A stretch of 64,000 nt of DNA from Pseudomonadota bacterium (GCA_018262095.1 JAGTRW010000008.1:123722-187721), one strand, 5' to 3'; positions 45,273-55,497 are shown, counted from the stretch's first letter. Notes: generated from the letters alone by a model not told the origin. Numbers and translations are program-made.

Positions 45273-45902
45273 ATGTCTTTATCTCCCGAGCAGTTCTTCG
45301 CTTTTCTGGCGGCGGCAATGCTGATCACCGTTTCGCCAGGGCCGGACAATCTGATGGTTCTCGGCGTCGGCATCGCGCGCGGTCGCGCGCCGGGCGTCGC
45401 TTTCGGGCTCGGCTGTGGCTTCGGCTGCTTGAGCCACACGCTGCTCGCGACGCTCGGCGTCAGTGCCTTGATCGCTGCTTCGCCGCTCGCCTTTGCGCTG
45501 CTTAAGGTGGGCGGCGGGCTCTATCTGGTGTGGCTGGGTGTTCAGGCGCTGCGCAGTCGCGGCGGCGTGACTGCGGCGAGCGCCCAGGATGCCGACGAAT
45601 CATTGCGCCGGCTGTTTGCCAAAGGATTGCTGGCCAACGCCATCAACCCCAAGGTGGTGCTTTTTTTTCTGTCGTTTCTGCCGCAGTTCGTGATCGCCGA
45701 TCATGGGCATGTCGGCTGGCAGACGCTGCAGTTGGGCCTGAGCTTCACGGCGCAGGCGGCGCTGCTCTTCGCTCTGCTCGGCTATTTTTCGGGCGCCGTC
45801 GGCAACTGGCTGCAGCGCCACGGGCGCGCCGGGCTGTGGCTCGATCGACTGGCCGGAACGATCTTCGTCGGTCTCGGCGTGCGGCTGATTGCGGCGCGCT
45901 GA
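45273..45902 (+). CDS. LysE/RhtB-family amino-acid exporter
   Basis: A 209-residue inner-membrane protein with about six hydrophobic segments. It has the LysE family signature TVSPGPDNLMVLGVGIARGRAPGVAFGLGCGFG near the N-terminus and GLLANAINPKVVLFFLSFLPQF in the middle. Members export amino acids such as lysine, threonine or homoserine lactone. It follows the histidine phosphatase by 52 bases. Confidence 0.92.
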   Translation: MSLSPEQFFAFLAAAMLITVSPGPDNLMVLGVGIARGRAPGVAFGLGCGFGCLSHTLLATLGVSALIAASPLAFALLKVGGGLYLVWLGVQALRSRGGVTAASAQDADESLRRLFAKGLLANAINPKVVLFFLSFLPQFVIADHGHVGWQTLQLGLSFTAQAALLFALLGYFSGAVGNWLQRHGRAGLWLDRLAGTIFVGLGVRLIAAR

Positions 45903-45974
45903 TGCCTTGCCGCGTTACCGGCAGGGGCCTGCATGTTACAATCAGTCTCTTTTCAATGGCTTGTGAGGCATACG

Positions 45975-47237
<1,263 letters not shown>

Positions 47238-47243
47238 GCTTCG

Positions 47244-47714
47244 ATGAAATGCCCGTTCTGCGGCGCGGCCGAGACCACCGTCGCCGATACGCGGATCAAT
47301 GACGACGGTGACATCGTTCGCCGTCGTCGCCGTTGTCTGTCGTGTGACAAACGGTTTTCAACGTACGAGCGCGCCGAGATCCGCTTGCCGCAGGTGGTCA
47401 AGAAGAACGGATCGCGCGTCGATTTCGATCGCGAGAAACTGTCGGCGAGTCTGTGGCTGTCGCTGCGCAAGCGGCCGGTGACGGCCGAGTCGGTCGATGC
47501 GGCGATCGCGCGAATCGAAGAAAAATTGCTGACGCTTGGCGAACGCGAAATCCTCTCCGAAAAAGTCGGCGAGATGGTGATGCGCGAGTTGAAAAAACTC
47601 GACAAGGTGGCTTACGTGCGCTTCGCGTCCGTTTATCGCAACTTTGAGGACGTCGATGAGTTTTCCGAACTGGTTCGCGAAGTGACGCGCCCGGTTCAGC
47701 GGCGCAGCCGTTAA
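47244..47714 (+). CDS. nrdR: Transcriptional repressor NrdR
   Basis: A 156-residue ATP/dATP-sensing repressor of ribonucleotide reductase genes. It has an N-terminal zinc ribbon ([10 protein letters not shown] ... [18 protein letters not shown]) and an ATP-cone domain ([16 protein letters not shown], then [19 protein letters not shown]). It begins 6 bases after glyA and is followed 10 bases later by ribD. Confidence 0.97.
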   Translation: MKCPFCGAAETTVADTRINDDGDIVRRRRRCLSCDKRFSTYERAEIRLPQVVKKNGSRVDFDREKLSASLWLSLRKRPVTAESVDAAIARIEEKLLTLGEREILSEKVGEMVMRELKKLDKVAYVRFASVYRNFEDVDEFSELVREVTRPVQRRSR

Positions 47715-47724
47715 GGCGGCGCGC

Positions 47725-48816
47725 ATGTATAGCGCCGCCGACCACGAGCACATGGCGCGCGCGCTGCGCCTGGCCGAACTCGGCCTCTATTCGACGACGC
47801 CCAATCCGCGCGTCGCCTGCGTCATCGTCAAGGCTGGCGTGGTGGTCGGCGAGGGCTGGCACCGGCGCGCTGGCGAGCCGCACGCCGAGATCCATGCGCT
47901 GCGCGCGGCCGGCAACGCGGCGCGCGGCGCGACCGCCTACGTCACGCTCGAGCCGTGCAGCCATCACGGCCGCACGCCGCCTTGCGCCGAGGCGTTGATT
48001 GCCGCTGGCATCAGTCGCGTGGTGGCGGCGATGGAAGACCCCAATCCGCAGGTCGCCGGGCGCGGCCTGGCGCTGCTCGCGGCCGCCGGAATCACCGCCG
48101 AATGCGGCCTGCTGGAAGCCCACGCACGCGAACTCAACATCGGTTTCGTCTCGCGCATGACGCGCGGCCGGCCGTGGTTGCGGATGAAACTGGCGGCCAG
48201 CCTCGACGGCAAGAGCGCGCTTGAAAACGGCGTTTCGCAGTGGATCACCGGTTCGCCGGCCAGGCTCGACGGCCATCGCTGGCGTGCGCGCGCCTGCGCC
48301 ATCCTGACCGGCAGCGGCACGGTGCGCGGCGACGATCCGCAGCTCAACGTGCGCGACGTCGATACGGCGCGTCAGCCCTTGAAGGTGGTCGTCGATAGTC
48401 GTCTCGAACTGCCGTTGACGGCGCGCGTATTGGACGGCGGCGAGCTGCTGGTCGCCTGCGCCAGCGTCGATGCCCGGCGATCCGCCGCGCTGCGCGAGCG
48501 CGGGGCGCAAATCCTTTGTCTGCCGGGTAATGAGGGCCGCGTCGACCTGCCGGCGTTGCTCGCCGAGCTGGCGCGGCGCGGCGTCAATGAAGTGCACGTC
48601 GAAGGCGGTTTCAAGCTCAACGGCGCGCTGCTGGCCGCCGGCCTGGTCGATGAGTTGTTGCTCTATCTGGCACCGTGCCTGATCGGCGACGCGGCGCGCG
48701 GCCTGTTCGACCTGCCGGCGCTCGAGTCATTGCAGGACAAGCGCCGGCTGCTGATCAACGATGTTCGCATGGTCGGCGCCGACCTGCGGATACTGGCGCG
48801 GTTGGCCAAGAGTTGA
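47725..48816 (+). CDS. ribD: Bifunctional riboflavin deaminase/reductase RibD
   Basis: A 363-residue enzyme catalysing the second and third steps of riboflavin synthesis. The deaminase domain (about 1-145) has the zinc site HAEIHALRAAG and EPCSHHGRTPPCAEAL. The reductase domain (about 150-360) has RPWLRMKLAASLDGKSA, the GSGTVRGDDPQLNVR loop and HVEGGFKLNGALLAAGLVDELLLYLAP. No other rib genes are in the window after it; an intergenic repeat element begins immediately at its stop. Confidence 0.97.
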   Translation: MYSAADHEHMARALRLAELGLYSTTPNPRVACVIVKAGVVVGEGWHRRAGEPHAEIHALRAAGNAARGATAYVTLEPCSHHGRTPPCAEALIAAGISRVVAAMEDPNPQVAGRGLALLAAAGITAECGLLEAHARELNIGFVSRMTRGRPWLRMKLAASLDGKSALENGVSQWITGSPARLDGHRWRARACAILTGSGTVRGDDPQLNVRDVDTARQPLKVVVDSRLELPLTARVLDGGELLVACASVDARRSAALRERGAQILCLPGNEGRVDLPALLAELARRGVNEVHVEGGFKLNGALLAAGLVDELLLYLAPCLIGDAARGLFDLPALESLQDKRRLLINDVRMVGADLRILARLAKS

Positions 48817-48935
48817 CCACGGCGACACGGCGGGAACGGCGCAGAACTACTGCTTCAAGCATCTGAGTTACACCGGCCTGCGTGATGATCCGTCCCGGTT
48901 TTTCAAACAGGCGATTTTCGCTGTGGTCGCCGTGG
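48817..48935. repeat. 119-bp palindromic intergenic element built of 9-bp units (copy 1)
   Basis: The left end has three 9-base units: CCACGGCGA, CACGGCGGG and AACGGCGCA (48817-48843). The right end has two units in inverted orientation: TCGCTGTGG and TCGCCGTGG (48918-48935). It begins one base after the ribD stop, in the gap between the convergent ribD and the 139-residue gene. A near-equal element with the same unit structure is at 55380-55497. Confidence 0.6.
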
Positions 48936-48958
48936 TTTAACCTGCTCTTTTGCACGGC

Positions 48959-49378
48959 CTACTTGTACTCACGCCACTCGGGCGGCGTGTCGTCGTGGTC
49001 GCCGTGCGGGTGGCGTTCCCAGGCGTGGGTGTAGGCCTCGTTCTGCGATTTCTTGAGCAGGCGATCGGGGGCGTCGAGGTTGTGCAACTGCGTCTCCTCG
49101 ACGTAGTAGATCAGTGCGCGCATCATCTTGCTGAGCAGCGTGTTGTCGAGGTGGAAGCCCTTGTCTTCGAGCGTCGTTTCGAGTTCCTCAAGCGAATGCT
49201 CGCGCAGGTCGTAGGCGACGTCGACGCTGCGGCGCTCGACGTGCGCTTCGACTTCAAGGTGCTCGAGTTTGGCGAGCACGTCGGACGCCTCCGGCACCTG
49301 GCCGGGGGGGAACTTTGAAAACAACACGCTGCGTTCCTTGCGGATCGCTGCCGGTTTGGTGGCGAGCGGTCGTTTCAT
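48959..49378 (-). CDS. Conserved hypothetical protein (139 aa)
   Basis: A 139-residue soluble protein, Glu/His-rich, with no signal peptide. The N-terminal half (SVLFSKFPPGQVPEASDVLAKL ... VERRSVDVAYDLREHSLEELETTLEDKGFHLD) has the rhythm of a ferredoxin-like beta-alpha-beta fold similar in layout to heavy-metal-associated domains but without the CxxC. The C-terminal tail (HAWERHPHGDHDDTPPEW) is His/Asp-rich and could bind metal. I do not recognise a named family. It starts 21 bases after ctpA and is probably the third gene of the envC-ctpA operon. Confidence 0.75.
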   Translation of the reverse strand: MKRPLATKPAAIRKERSVLFSKFPPGQVPEASDVLAKLEHLEVEAHVERRSVDVAYDLREHSLEELETTLEDKGFHLDNTLLSKMMRALIYYVEETQLHNLDAPDRLLKKSQNEAYTHAWERHPHGDHDDTPPEWREYK

Positions 49379-49399
49379 GGCTTCGCTCCTGGAACGTCG

Positions 49400-50812
49400 C
49401 TACGGCTTGTTCTGCATGATCTGCAGACCCTTGAGCAGGTTGAGCGCCTGATTGAGCTGGTAATCCTTCTTCGACGCCAGCTCGCGCGTCGGCGGCTCGG
49501 CCGCCTCTTCGCCCTCGTCCTTGCCCGGGCTGGTCTTGGTCTTGACCGGTGCCTTGCTCTGCGGCTTGGTTGGCGTCGTCGGCGGGGCGGCCGCATCCTT
49601 GTTGCCGTTTTCGAGGTGGTTTTCGAGGTCGGCTTCGCGCAGCCGCGTCGACGAGATGCCGTTGGCGCTTTCTTCGACGACGATGTCGGGGACGATTCCC
49701 TTGGCCTGGATCGAACGGCCCGACGGCGTGAAGTAGCGCGCCGTGGTGAGCTTGATCGCGGCGTTGCCGGGCAGCGGCAGAACGGTCTGCACCGATCCCT
49801 TGCCGAAGCTGGTGGTACCCAGGATGACCGCGCGCTTGTGGTCCTGCAGCGCGCCGGCGACGATTTCGGAAGCCGACGCCGAGCCGCCGTTGATCAGCAC
49901 CACCATCGGCACCTTGCGTGCCAGCGCCGGCAGACCCTTGAGGTAATCTTCCTTGGTCCCGCGCAGGTAATCCTCGGGCTGCGCGTAGAACTGGTGCTTG
50001 GCGTCGGGCGTGCGGCCGTCGGTCGAGGTGACCAGCGTTTTTTGCGGCAGGAACGCGGCGGAGACGCCGATCGCCGTATTGAGCAGGCCGCCCGGGTCGT
50101 TGCGCAGGTCGAGCACCAGGCCCTTGAGCGGTCCGGGCTGGTAAAGGTCATTGAGGTGCTTGATCAGCGATGCCCCGGTGTTTTCCTGGAACGAGGTGAT
50201 GCGCAGATAGCCGTAGCCGTCTTCGACGAGTTTGGATTTGACGCTCTGAACCTTGATGATTTCACGGATCAGCGTGATCTCGATCGGCTTGGCTTCGCCC
50301 TTGCGCAGAATGAACAGCTTGATCGGCGTTTTCGGCTTGCCGCGCATGCGCTTGACCGCATCGGACAGCGTCATCCCCTTGACCAGCGAATCGTCGAGCT
50401 TGAAGATCAGGTCGCCGGACTTGACGCCGCCGCGATCGGCTGGGGTATCTTCGATCGGCGAAACGACCTTGACCAGGCCGTCTTCCATGCCGACTTCGAT
50501 GCCGAGACCGCCGAATTCGCCCTGCGTGCCGACCTGCAAGTCCTTGTACGCGTCGGCGTCCAGATAAGACGAGTGCGGATCGAGATTGGAGAGCATGCCG
50601 CTGATCGCGTGGGTAATCAGTTTCTTGTCGTCGACCGGTTCGACGTAGCCTTGCTTGATGGCGTTGAAAACTTCGGCAAAGGTGCGCAGCTCCTCGATCG
50701 GAAGATTGGCGCGCGTTTCCTTTTCGGCCATCGCCGAAAACTGCAGGCTGATCAGAATGCCGCCCACCAGTCCGGCGCAAATCAACCCGGCTTGTTTCAA
50801 CTTGCTACCCAT
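49400..50812 (-). CDS. ctpA: Carboxy-terminal processing protease (S41 family, CtpA/Prc type)
   Basis: A 470-residue periplasmic serine protease with an N-terminal signal/anchor (about 8-28). A PDZ domain is at about 95-175 (GGLGIEVGMEDGLVKVVSPIEDTPADRGGVKSGD). The S41 catalytic domain has LVLDLRNDPGGLLNTAIGVSAAFLP, the nucleophile Ser in INGGSASASEIVAGAL and the general-base Lys in TTSFGKGSVQTVLPL. A Pro/Lys/Thr-rich tail follows (about 410-440). It lies 21 bases after envC; this pairing is common and links the protease to cell-wall hydrolase control. Confidence 0.96.
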   Translation of the reverse strand: MGSKLKQAGLICAGLVGGILISLQFSAMAEKETRANLPIEELRTFAEVFNAIKQGYVEPVDDKKLITHAISGMLSNLDPHSSYLDADAYKDLQVGTQGEFGGLGIEVGMEDGLVKVVSPIEDTPADRGGVKSGDLIFKLDDSLVKGMTLSDAVKRMRGKPKTPIKLFILRKGEAKPIEITLIREIIKVQSVKSKLVEDGYGYLRITSFQENTGASLIKHLNDLYQPGPLKGLVLDLRNDPGGLLNTAIGVSAAFLPQKTLVTSTDGRTPDAKHQFYAQPEDYLRGTKEDYLKGLPALARKVPMVVLINGGSASASEIVAGALQDHKRAVILGTTSFGKGSVQTVLPLPGNAAIKLTTARYFTPSGRSIQAKGIVPDIVVEESANGISSTRLREADLENHLENGNKDAAAPPTTPTKPQSKAPVKTKTSPGKDEGEEAAEPPTRELASKKDYQLNQALNLLKGLQIMQNKP

Positions 50813-50833
50813 CTAGTTCGCTCCAAGAGATTG

Positions 50834-52237
50834 TCATTTCAGACTAACCCATTTTAGCGGGTCGAGCGGTTGCCCCTGATGACGCAGTTCAAAGTATAAA
50901 CCGGATTCCGGATTGCCACCGCTGTTCCCCACGCTGGCAATGAGTTCGCCGCCGCGCAGCGTGTCGCCGGTCTGTTTGAGCAGCGCCTCGTTGTTGCCGT
51001 AGATCGACAGATAGCTGCCACCGTGGTCGACGATCAGCAGATTGCCAAAGCCGCGCATCCAGTCGGAAAAAACCACTCGGCCGCCGGCAATCGCCCTGAC
51101 CTCGCTGCCCGCCGCGGCGCGGATGAACAGCCCCTTCCAGGTGCTGCCCTCCTGGCGCGCGCTGCCGAAGCGGTTGCTGACGACGCCGCGCGTCGGCAGG
51201 CGTAGCGCGCCTTTTTGCCGAGCAAAGTCCCCCGCTGTCGCTTCCGGCGTGCGCTCGTTGCTGATCTCGGCGCTCGGCGCAGCGCGCTCCGGTGCCAGCG
51301 CTTGGCGCGGTGAGTCATGGCGTTGAGCGGACTTGGCGGCCTGCGCGGCTTGCGCGGCCCGGGCGGCCCTCTCCGCTTTGGCCGCCTTGGCCGCTTTTTC
51401 GGCGTTCGCGGCGATGATCTTCGCCAGGCGCTCGACCAACTGCGAAAGCTGTTTCTCGTCGCGTTCCAGGTTGCCGATTTCGCGGCGTTGCTGGGAAATT
51501 TTGACCGAGATTTTTTCGAGAACCAATTTGCGTTGCTCGCGTTGCGCGAGCAGCTTGTCGTGCTGCTCTTTCTGCCGCGCCTCGATCGCCGCCAGTTCGG
51601 CGGCGCGTTCGCGGGCGTCTACCGCAAGCGCCTGCTTGCGCTGCAGCGTGCCCTCGATTTCGCCAAGCAGTTCGCTGCGCGAGCGGCCGATAATCGCCAG
51701 GTAATGCAGGTCGCGCGCCAACTGGTTGGGATCGTCTCCGTTGAGCAACAGGCGCAGCGAGTCCGGGTTGCCCTGCAGGTATTGGCGATGGACGAGCTTT
51801 TCGAGCTGCAGCTGCTGGCTGCTCAAGCGGCCTTGCAGTTCGCGCGACTGGCTGGCGAGGTCCTTGAGCGTGCTTTGCAGTTTGTCGCGCTGCGTGCCGA
51901 GTTTGTGCAGGTCGCGCTGCGTCTGCGAGATTTCCTGCTCGACGTCCTTGAGTTGGTCGGCAGCGTCGGCACGCTTGCCTTCGGCTGCGACGACGCCCTT
52001 CTTGAGCGATTCGATCTGTCCGCGCAGCTCCTTGAGGTCACCCTTCTTGTCGGCGACCTCGCTGTGCGTCGGCGCCGCTTGCTTGGCGTTGGCAGTCGAT
52101 GAAGTCAGCCCGGCCGAGCCGCTCAGCACGATCAGCGTAAACGCCAGGCGCGCCGCAAAGCGGTGCCCGGCGTGGTCACGCGGGGATTGTTCGCCGCCTT
52201 GGCGGGCTGTCGTTTTTTCGGTGCTCAGGAGGTTCAT
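50834..52237 (-). CDS. envC: Murein hydrolase activator EnvC
   Basis: A 467-residue periplasmic protein that activates the cell-division amidases AmiA/AmiB. After a signal-type hydrophobic segment (about 30-50) comes a long coiled coil (about 60-290, KKGDLKELRGQIESLKKGVVAAEGK on), a low-complexity Ala/Lys stretch, and a C-terminal LytM domain (about 350-467). That domain is degenerate: the first metal His is replaced (STWKGLFIRAAAG), as in known EnvC, so it activates rather than cuts. The ATG at 52237 has AGGAGG-type SD (CTCAGGAGG); the longer frame overlaps the divergent ArsR gene. Confidence 0.93.
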   Translation of the reverse strand: MNLLSTEKTTARQGGEQSPRDHAGHRFAARLAFTLIVLSGSAGLTSSTANAKQAAPTHSEVADKKGDLKELRGQIESLKKGVVAAEGKRADAADQLKDVEQEISQTQRDLHKLGTQRDKLQSTLKDLASQSRELQGRLSSQQLQLEKLVHRQYLQGNPDSLRLLLNGDDPNQLARDLHYLAIIGRSRSELLGEIEGTLQRKQALAVDARERAAELAAIEARQKEQHDKLLAQREQRKLVLEKISVKISQQRREIGNLERDEKQLSQLVERLAKIIAANAEKAAKAAKAERAARAAQAAQAAKSAQRHDSPRQALAPERAAPSAEISNERTPEATAGDFARQKGALRLPTRGVVSNRFGSARQEGSTWKGLFIRAAAGSEVRAIAGGRVVFSDWMRGFGNLLIVDHGGSYLSIYGNNEALLKQTGDTLRGGELIASVGNSGGNPESGLYFELRHQGQPLDPLKWVSLK

Positions 52238-52327
52238 TGACTGCCTAGGGGATTGCCTTTTGGGGACGCCCCCCGGATCGCTAATTATTCTATAATGATT
52301 CCCCGCTATTAACGAGTCTTGAGCATC

Positions 52328-52636
52328 GTGGTGATTCAGGTCAGTCTGATCGACAAACAGGAACACATTGAGCAGGCGGCGCGCGCTCTGAAGTCGATCG
52401 CGCATCCGTTACGCCTCAAGATTCTTTGCGTCGTCGGCGACCAGGAGGTCTGTGTGCAGGAGATCGTCGACGCGGTTGGCACCTCGCAAAGCAACATCTC
52501 GCAGCATCTGGCGATCCTGCGCGACAAGGGGGTGCTGGTGACGCGCAAGGACGCCAACCGGGTCTATTATCGCATCGGCGATGCGCGCACCCTGCAGTTG
52601 ATCGGCATGATGCGCGAGGTTTTTTGCGGTAACTGA
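52328..52636 (+). CDS. ArsR-family winged-helix regulator
   Basis: A protein of about 102 residues with a full ArsR-type winged helix: QAARALKSIAHPLRLKILCVVGDQEVCVQEIVDAVGTSQSNISQHLAILRDKGVLVTRKDANRVYYRIGD. It lacks the classic ELCVCDL metal motif, though one Cys in EVCVQEI sits at the equivalent helix. A Cys near each end of the protein could sense thiols or metals. The start is uncertain (GTG at 52328 or 52331, TTG at 52319). It is divergent from envC and upstream of a rhodanese and glutaredoxin, so redox or sulfur control of those genes is plausible. Confidence 0.9.
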   Translation: MVIQVSLIDKQEHIEQAARALKSIAHPLRLKILCVVGDQEVCVQEIVDAVGTSQSNISQHLAILRDKGVLVTRKDANRVYYRIGDARTLQLIGMMREVFCGN

Positions 52637-52712
52637 TGGCGGCGTGTTTGATGCGCGTCCCGTCATCCCGTGTCCATTCTTTGATTATTCGTTGCAGTCT
52701 CTGGAGCTTCGC

Positions 52713-53132
52713 TTGGAATTCATTCAGCAAAATATCTATCTCGTCGCCATCGCGCTGGTCAGTGGTCTTGGCCTGCTGGTCCTCACCTTTCGTCGCCCCG
52801 GCGATCGCAACTCGCTGAGTGCGACGCAGGTGACCCAGTTGATCAACCGCGAGGAGGCGCAGGTCATCGACGTGCGCGAGCCCGACGAGTACGCCACTGG
52901 CCACCTGCCTGAGTCGCGCAATATCCCGGCCGGTCAGCTTGGCGAGCGCGTCGGCGAACTCGACAAGTACAAGGACACGCCGCTGATCCTAGTTTGCCAG
53001 ACCGGGTCGCGATCGACGGGCGCTTGCAAGCAACTGATCGCGCAGGGCTTCGCCCGCGCCCACAACCTCGAAGGCGGCATCGTCGGTTGGCGCGCCGCCG
53101 GTCTGCCGCTCAAGAAAGGTGCCAAGAAATGA
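52713..53132 (+). CDS. Membrane-anchored rhodanese-like protein
   Basis: A 139-residue protein with one N-terminal membrane helix (IYLVAIALVSGLGLLVLTF) and a rhodanese domain (about 40-130). The active-site cysteine is in ILVCQTGSRSTGACKQLI. The domain also has VIDVREPDEYATGHLPESRNIPAGQL. It probably moves sulfane sulfur. The start is a TTG at 52713 with TGGAG 8 bases upstream; the frame runs further back to 52644 but without homology. It overlaps grxC by 4 bases (ATGA). Confidence 0.9.
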   Translation: MEFIQQNIYLVAIALVSGLGLLVLTFRRPGDRNSLSATQVTQLINREEAQVIDVREPDEYATGHLPESRNIPAGQLGERVGELDKYKDTPLILVCQTGSRSTGACKQLIAQGFARAHNLEGGIVGWRAAGLPLKKGAKK

Positions 53133-53404
53133 CCGCTGCGCCGCGCGTGCGGATGTATTCGACTGCGGTTTGCCCGTTCTGCGTGCGTGCCGAGCAGTTG
53201 CTGCGCGCGCGCGGGGTCAGCGAAATCGAGAAGCTGCGCGTCGACCTCGACCCGGCGCTGCGTCTCGAGATGATGGAAAAAACGGCGCGCCGCACCGTGC
53301 CGCAGATCTACATCGGCGATACTTACGTCGGCGGCTGTGACGATCTGATCGCGCTCGACCACGCCGGCAAGCTCGTTGCGCTGCTTTCCGGAACTGCTGC
53401 CTGA
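53129..53404 (+). CDS. grxC: Glutaredoxin 3
   Basis: A 91-residue dithiol glutaredoxin with the CPFC active site (STAVCPFCVRAEQLL), the cis-Pro loop RTVPQIYIGDTYVGG and GGCDDLIALD for glutathione binding. The ATG overlaps the rhodanese stop, so the two are translationally coupled. secB follows after 62 bases, the usual order grxC-secB. Confidence 0.96.
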   Translation: MTAAPRVRMYSTAVCPFCVRAEQLLRARGVSEIEKLRVDLDPALRLEMMEKTARRTVPQIYIGDTYVGGCDDLIALDHAGKLVALLSGTAA

Positions 53405-53466
53405 ATCTGCACAGCGATTGACGGCAAACCTTTAACCCGCTCTTAACTTTAACCAAGAAAATCATC

Positions 53467-53937
53467 ATGACCCAACAAGAAGCCGAAGCCCCGTCGTTCG
53501 CCATCGAAAAACTCTACGTCAAGGACCTCTCGCTCGAGGTGCCCAATGCTCCGGAAATCTTCATCGAGCGCGAAGCCCCTGAAGTCGGGATCCAGCTGCA
53601 GACGGCGGTCAAGGGCTTGGGCGAAGGCGCCTTCGAAGTCACGCTGACGGTCACGACGACGGCCAAGCTCGGCGAGAAAACCGTATTCCTGGTCGAGGTC
53701 GGCCAGGCCGGAATTTTCCGCGTCAAGAACGTTCCCGAGGAAAACCTCGAGCCGCTGCTTTCGATCGCCTGCCCGAACATCCTTTTCCCGTATGCCCGCG
53801 AAGTCGTTTCGGAGTCGGTGATGCGCGCCGGTTTTGCGCCGGTGCTGCTGCAGCCGGTCAATTTCGAAGCCCTCTACGCCGCCCGCCTGCAGCAGGAAGC
53901 GGCCGCCGAGGAACCTGCCGCGGCGACGCTGCAATAG
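53467..53937 (+). CDS. secB: Protein-export chaperone SecB
   Basis: A 156-residue tetrameric chaperone that keeps preproteins unfolded for SecA. Conserved stretches are [45 protein letters not shown] and the [37 protein letters not shown] core. It lies between grxC and an SH3-domain protein 2 bases downstream. Confidence 0.98.
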   Translation: MTQQEAEAPSFAIEKLYVKDLSLEVPNAPEIFIEREAPEVGIQLQTAVKGLGEGAFEVTLTVTTTAKLGEKTVFLVEVGQAGIFRVKNVPEENLEPLLSIACPNILFPYAREVVSESVMRAGFAPVLLQPVNFEALYAARLQQEAAAEEPAAATLQ

Positions 53938-53939
53938 CC

Positions 53940-54371
53940 ATGAAGCGATTGCTGCTGTTTGTCGCTGCGGGACTGTGCCTGTCGGCGAACGCCATCGAAT
54001 ACCGTACGGTCGATACGGCGACGGTGCTTTACGACGCGCCGTCGCAGCGCGGCAGCAAACGCTTCGTGATCAAACGCGAAACGCCGGTCGAAGTGGTGGT
54101 CAACATTGAAGGCTGGTCCAAGGTGCGCGACGCTGACGGCACGCTGGCCTGGATCGAGAAAAAATATCTGTCGGACAGGCGTACGGTGATCGTTACCGCC
54201 GAGCGCGCCGAAGTGAGGCAGAAGGCCGAAGAGGGATCGCCGCTGGTCTTTGAGGCCGAAAAGAACGTCGCGCTCGAGTATCTCGAGGCGGCGCCGGGGG
54301 GCTGGATCAAGGTCCGCCATCGTGACGGCCAATCGGGTTTCGTTCGCGCCAATCAGATCTGGGGCCTGTAG
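53940..54371 (+). CDS. Secreted SH3-domain protein
   Basis: A 143-residue protein with a signal peptide (about 1-18, ending SANA). Two SH3-like (bacterial SH3b) repeats follow: [52 protein letters not shown] and [62 protein letters not shown]. Such proteins bind cell-wall material or other proteins in the periplasm. It starts 2 bases after secB and is followed 2 bases later by gpsA. Confidence 0.85.
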   Translation: MKRLLLFVAAGLCLSANAIEYRTVDTATVLYDAPSQRGSKRFVIKRETPVEVVVNIEGWSKVRDADGTLAWIEKKYLSDRRTVIVTAERAEVRQKAEEGSPLVFEAEKNVALEYLEAAPGGWIKVRHRDGQSGFVRANQIWGL

Positions 54372-54373
54372 GC

Positions 54374-55363
54374 TTGAAGCTCTCGGTGATTGCCGCCGGC
54401 GCGTGGGGCACGGCGCTGGCAATCGCCTTTGCCGCCAGGCATCAGGTCACGCTGTGGACGCGCCAAATCGATCTCGCGCAGCAGATGCGCGAAACGCGTG
54501 AGAACACGCATTTCCTGCCGGGTTTCCCGCTGCCAGAGTCCTTGTGCATCGGCAGCGATTTTTCGAGTTCAGTCGCCGACGCCGAGTTGCTGATCCTGGC
54601 CACTCCGCTCGCTGGACTGCGCCCGACGCTGCGTCGTTTGCGCGAGGCCGGGCAGGTCAGACCGCTGATCTGGGTGTGCAAGGGGCTTGAGGCGCAAACC
54701 GCGTTGCTACCGCACCAGGTCGTCGCCGACGAGTTGGGCGACGGTGTGCTGTGCGGCGCGCTGTCCGGTCCCAGTTTCGCCGAGGAAGTGGCGCAGGGCT
54801 TGCCGACGGCGATTACGCTGGCGTCAGGCGACGCCGAGTTCGCGCGCCGCATGGCGGTCGAATTGCATAGCGTGCGGCTGCGCATCTACGCCAACGACGA
54901 CCTGCCGGGAGTCGAGGTCGGCGGCGCCGTCAAGAACGTGATGGCGATCGCCACCGGCATCTGCGACGGCCTCGGGCTCGGACACAACGCGCGCGCCGCG
55001 CTGATGACGCGTGGGCTGGCCGAGATGGCGCGGCTCGGCGTCGCGCTCGGCGGACAACCGAATACCTTCATGGGACTTGCCGGAATGGGCGACCTGATCC
55101 TGACCTGCACCGGCGACCTGTCGCGCAACCGCCGCGTCGGGCTGGGTCTGGCGGCCGGCAAGACGCTCGCTCAGATCCTCGCCGACCTCGGGCACGTCGC
55201 CGAAGGCGTCAGCACGGCGCGCGAAGTCGCGCGCCTGGCTGCCGAGCAGGGAATCGAGATGCCGATCACCGAGGCGGTCGATGCCATTCTGCACCGCGGC
55301 CTGCCCGCCGCCGAAGCGGTCGAAACACTGCTCAGCCGGGATCCGAAGCCGGAGATGCAGTAG
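54374..55363 (+). CDS. gpsA: Glycerol-3-phosphate dehydrogenase [NAD(P)+]
   Basis: A 329-residue enzyme making sn-glycerol 3-phosphate for phospholipids. The catalytic Lys lies in [19 protein letters not shown] and other marks are [20 protein letters not shown] and [26 protein letters not shown]. The start is a TTG, 2 bases after the SH3 gene stop. The nucleotide loop reads [12 protein letters not shown], so the first glycine of the usual GAGxWG is alanine. Alanine there is conservative and the enzyme is probably active. Confidence 0.96.
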   Translation: MKLSVIAAGAWGTALAIAFAARHQVTLWTRQIDLAQQMRETRENTHFLPGFPLPESLCIGSDFSSSVADAELLILATPLAGLRPTLRRLREAGQVRPLIWVCKGLEAQTALLPHQVVADELGDGVLCGALSGPSFAEEVAQGLPTAITLASGDAEFARRMAVELHSVRLRIYANDDLPGVEVGGAVKNVMAIATGICDGLGLGHNARAALMTRGLAEMARLGVALGGQPNTFMGLAGMGDLILTCTGDLSRNRRVGLGLAAGKTLAQILADLGHVAEGVSTAREVARLAAEQGIEMPITEAVDAILHRGLPAAEAVETLLSRDPKPEMQ

Positions 55364-55379
55364 GTTCGAAAGCAATTCA

Positions 55380-55497
55380 CCACAACGGGCACAACGAACA
55401 CAACGAAGATCGTATTTTTAAAACACTCGATTTCTTTGCCTGTTGAGCGCTAAAAAACAAATTGAGGTTTTCGTTGTGCCCGTCGTGTTCGTTGTGG
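55380..55497. repeat. 118-bp palindromic intergenic element built of 9-bp units (copy 2)
   Basis: The left end has three 9-base units: CCACAACGG, GCACAACGA and ACACAACGA (55380-55406). The right end has three inverted units: TCGTTGTGC, CCGTCGTGT and TCGTTGTGG (55471-55497). An AT-rich centre (55410-55470) separates them. It lies between the convergent gpsA and trmL genes. The plan and length match the element at 48817-48935. Confidence 0.65.

Noticed and set aside
45903..45974. A glycine or other riboswitch in front of glyA.
   Set aside because: The gap is only about 70 bases and has no paired structure typical of known riboswitches.
48817..48935. A CRISPR array or tandem-repeat locus suggested by the short repeated units.
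   Set aside because: Units are 9 bases long, directly adjacent without spacers and inverted at the far end, which does not fit CRISPR.
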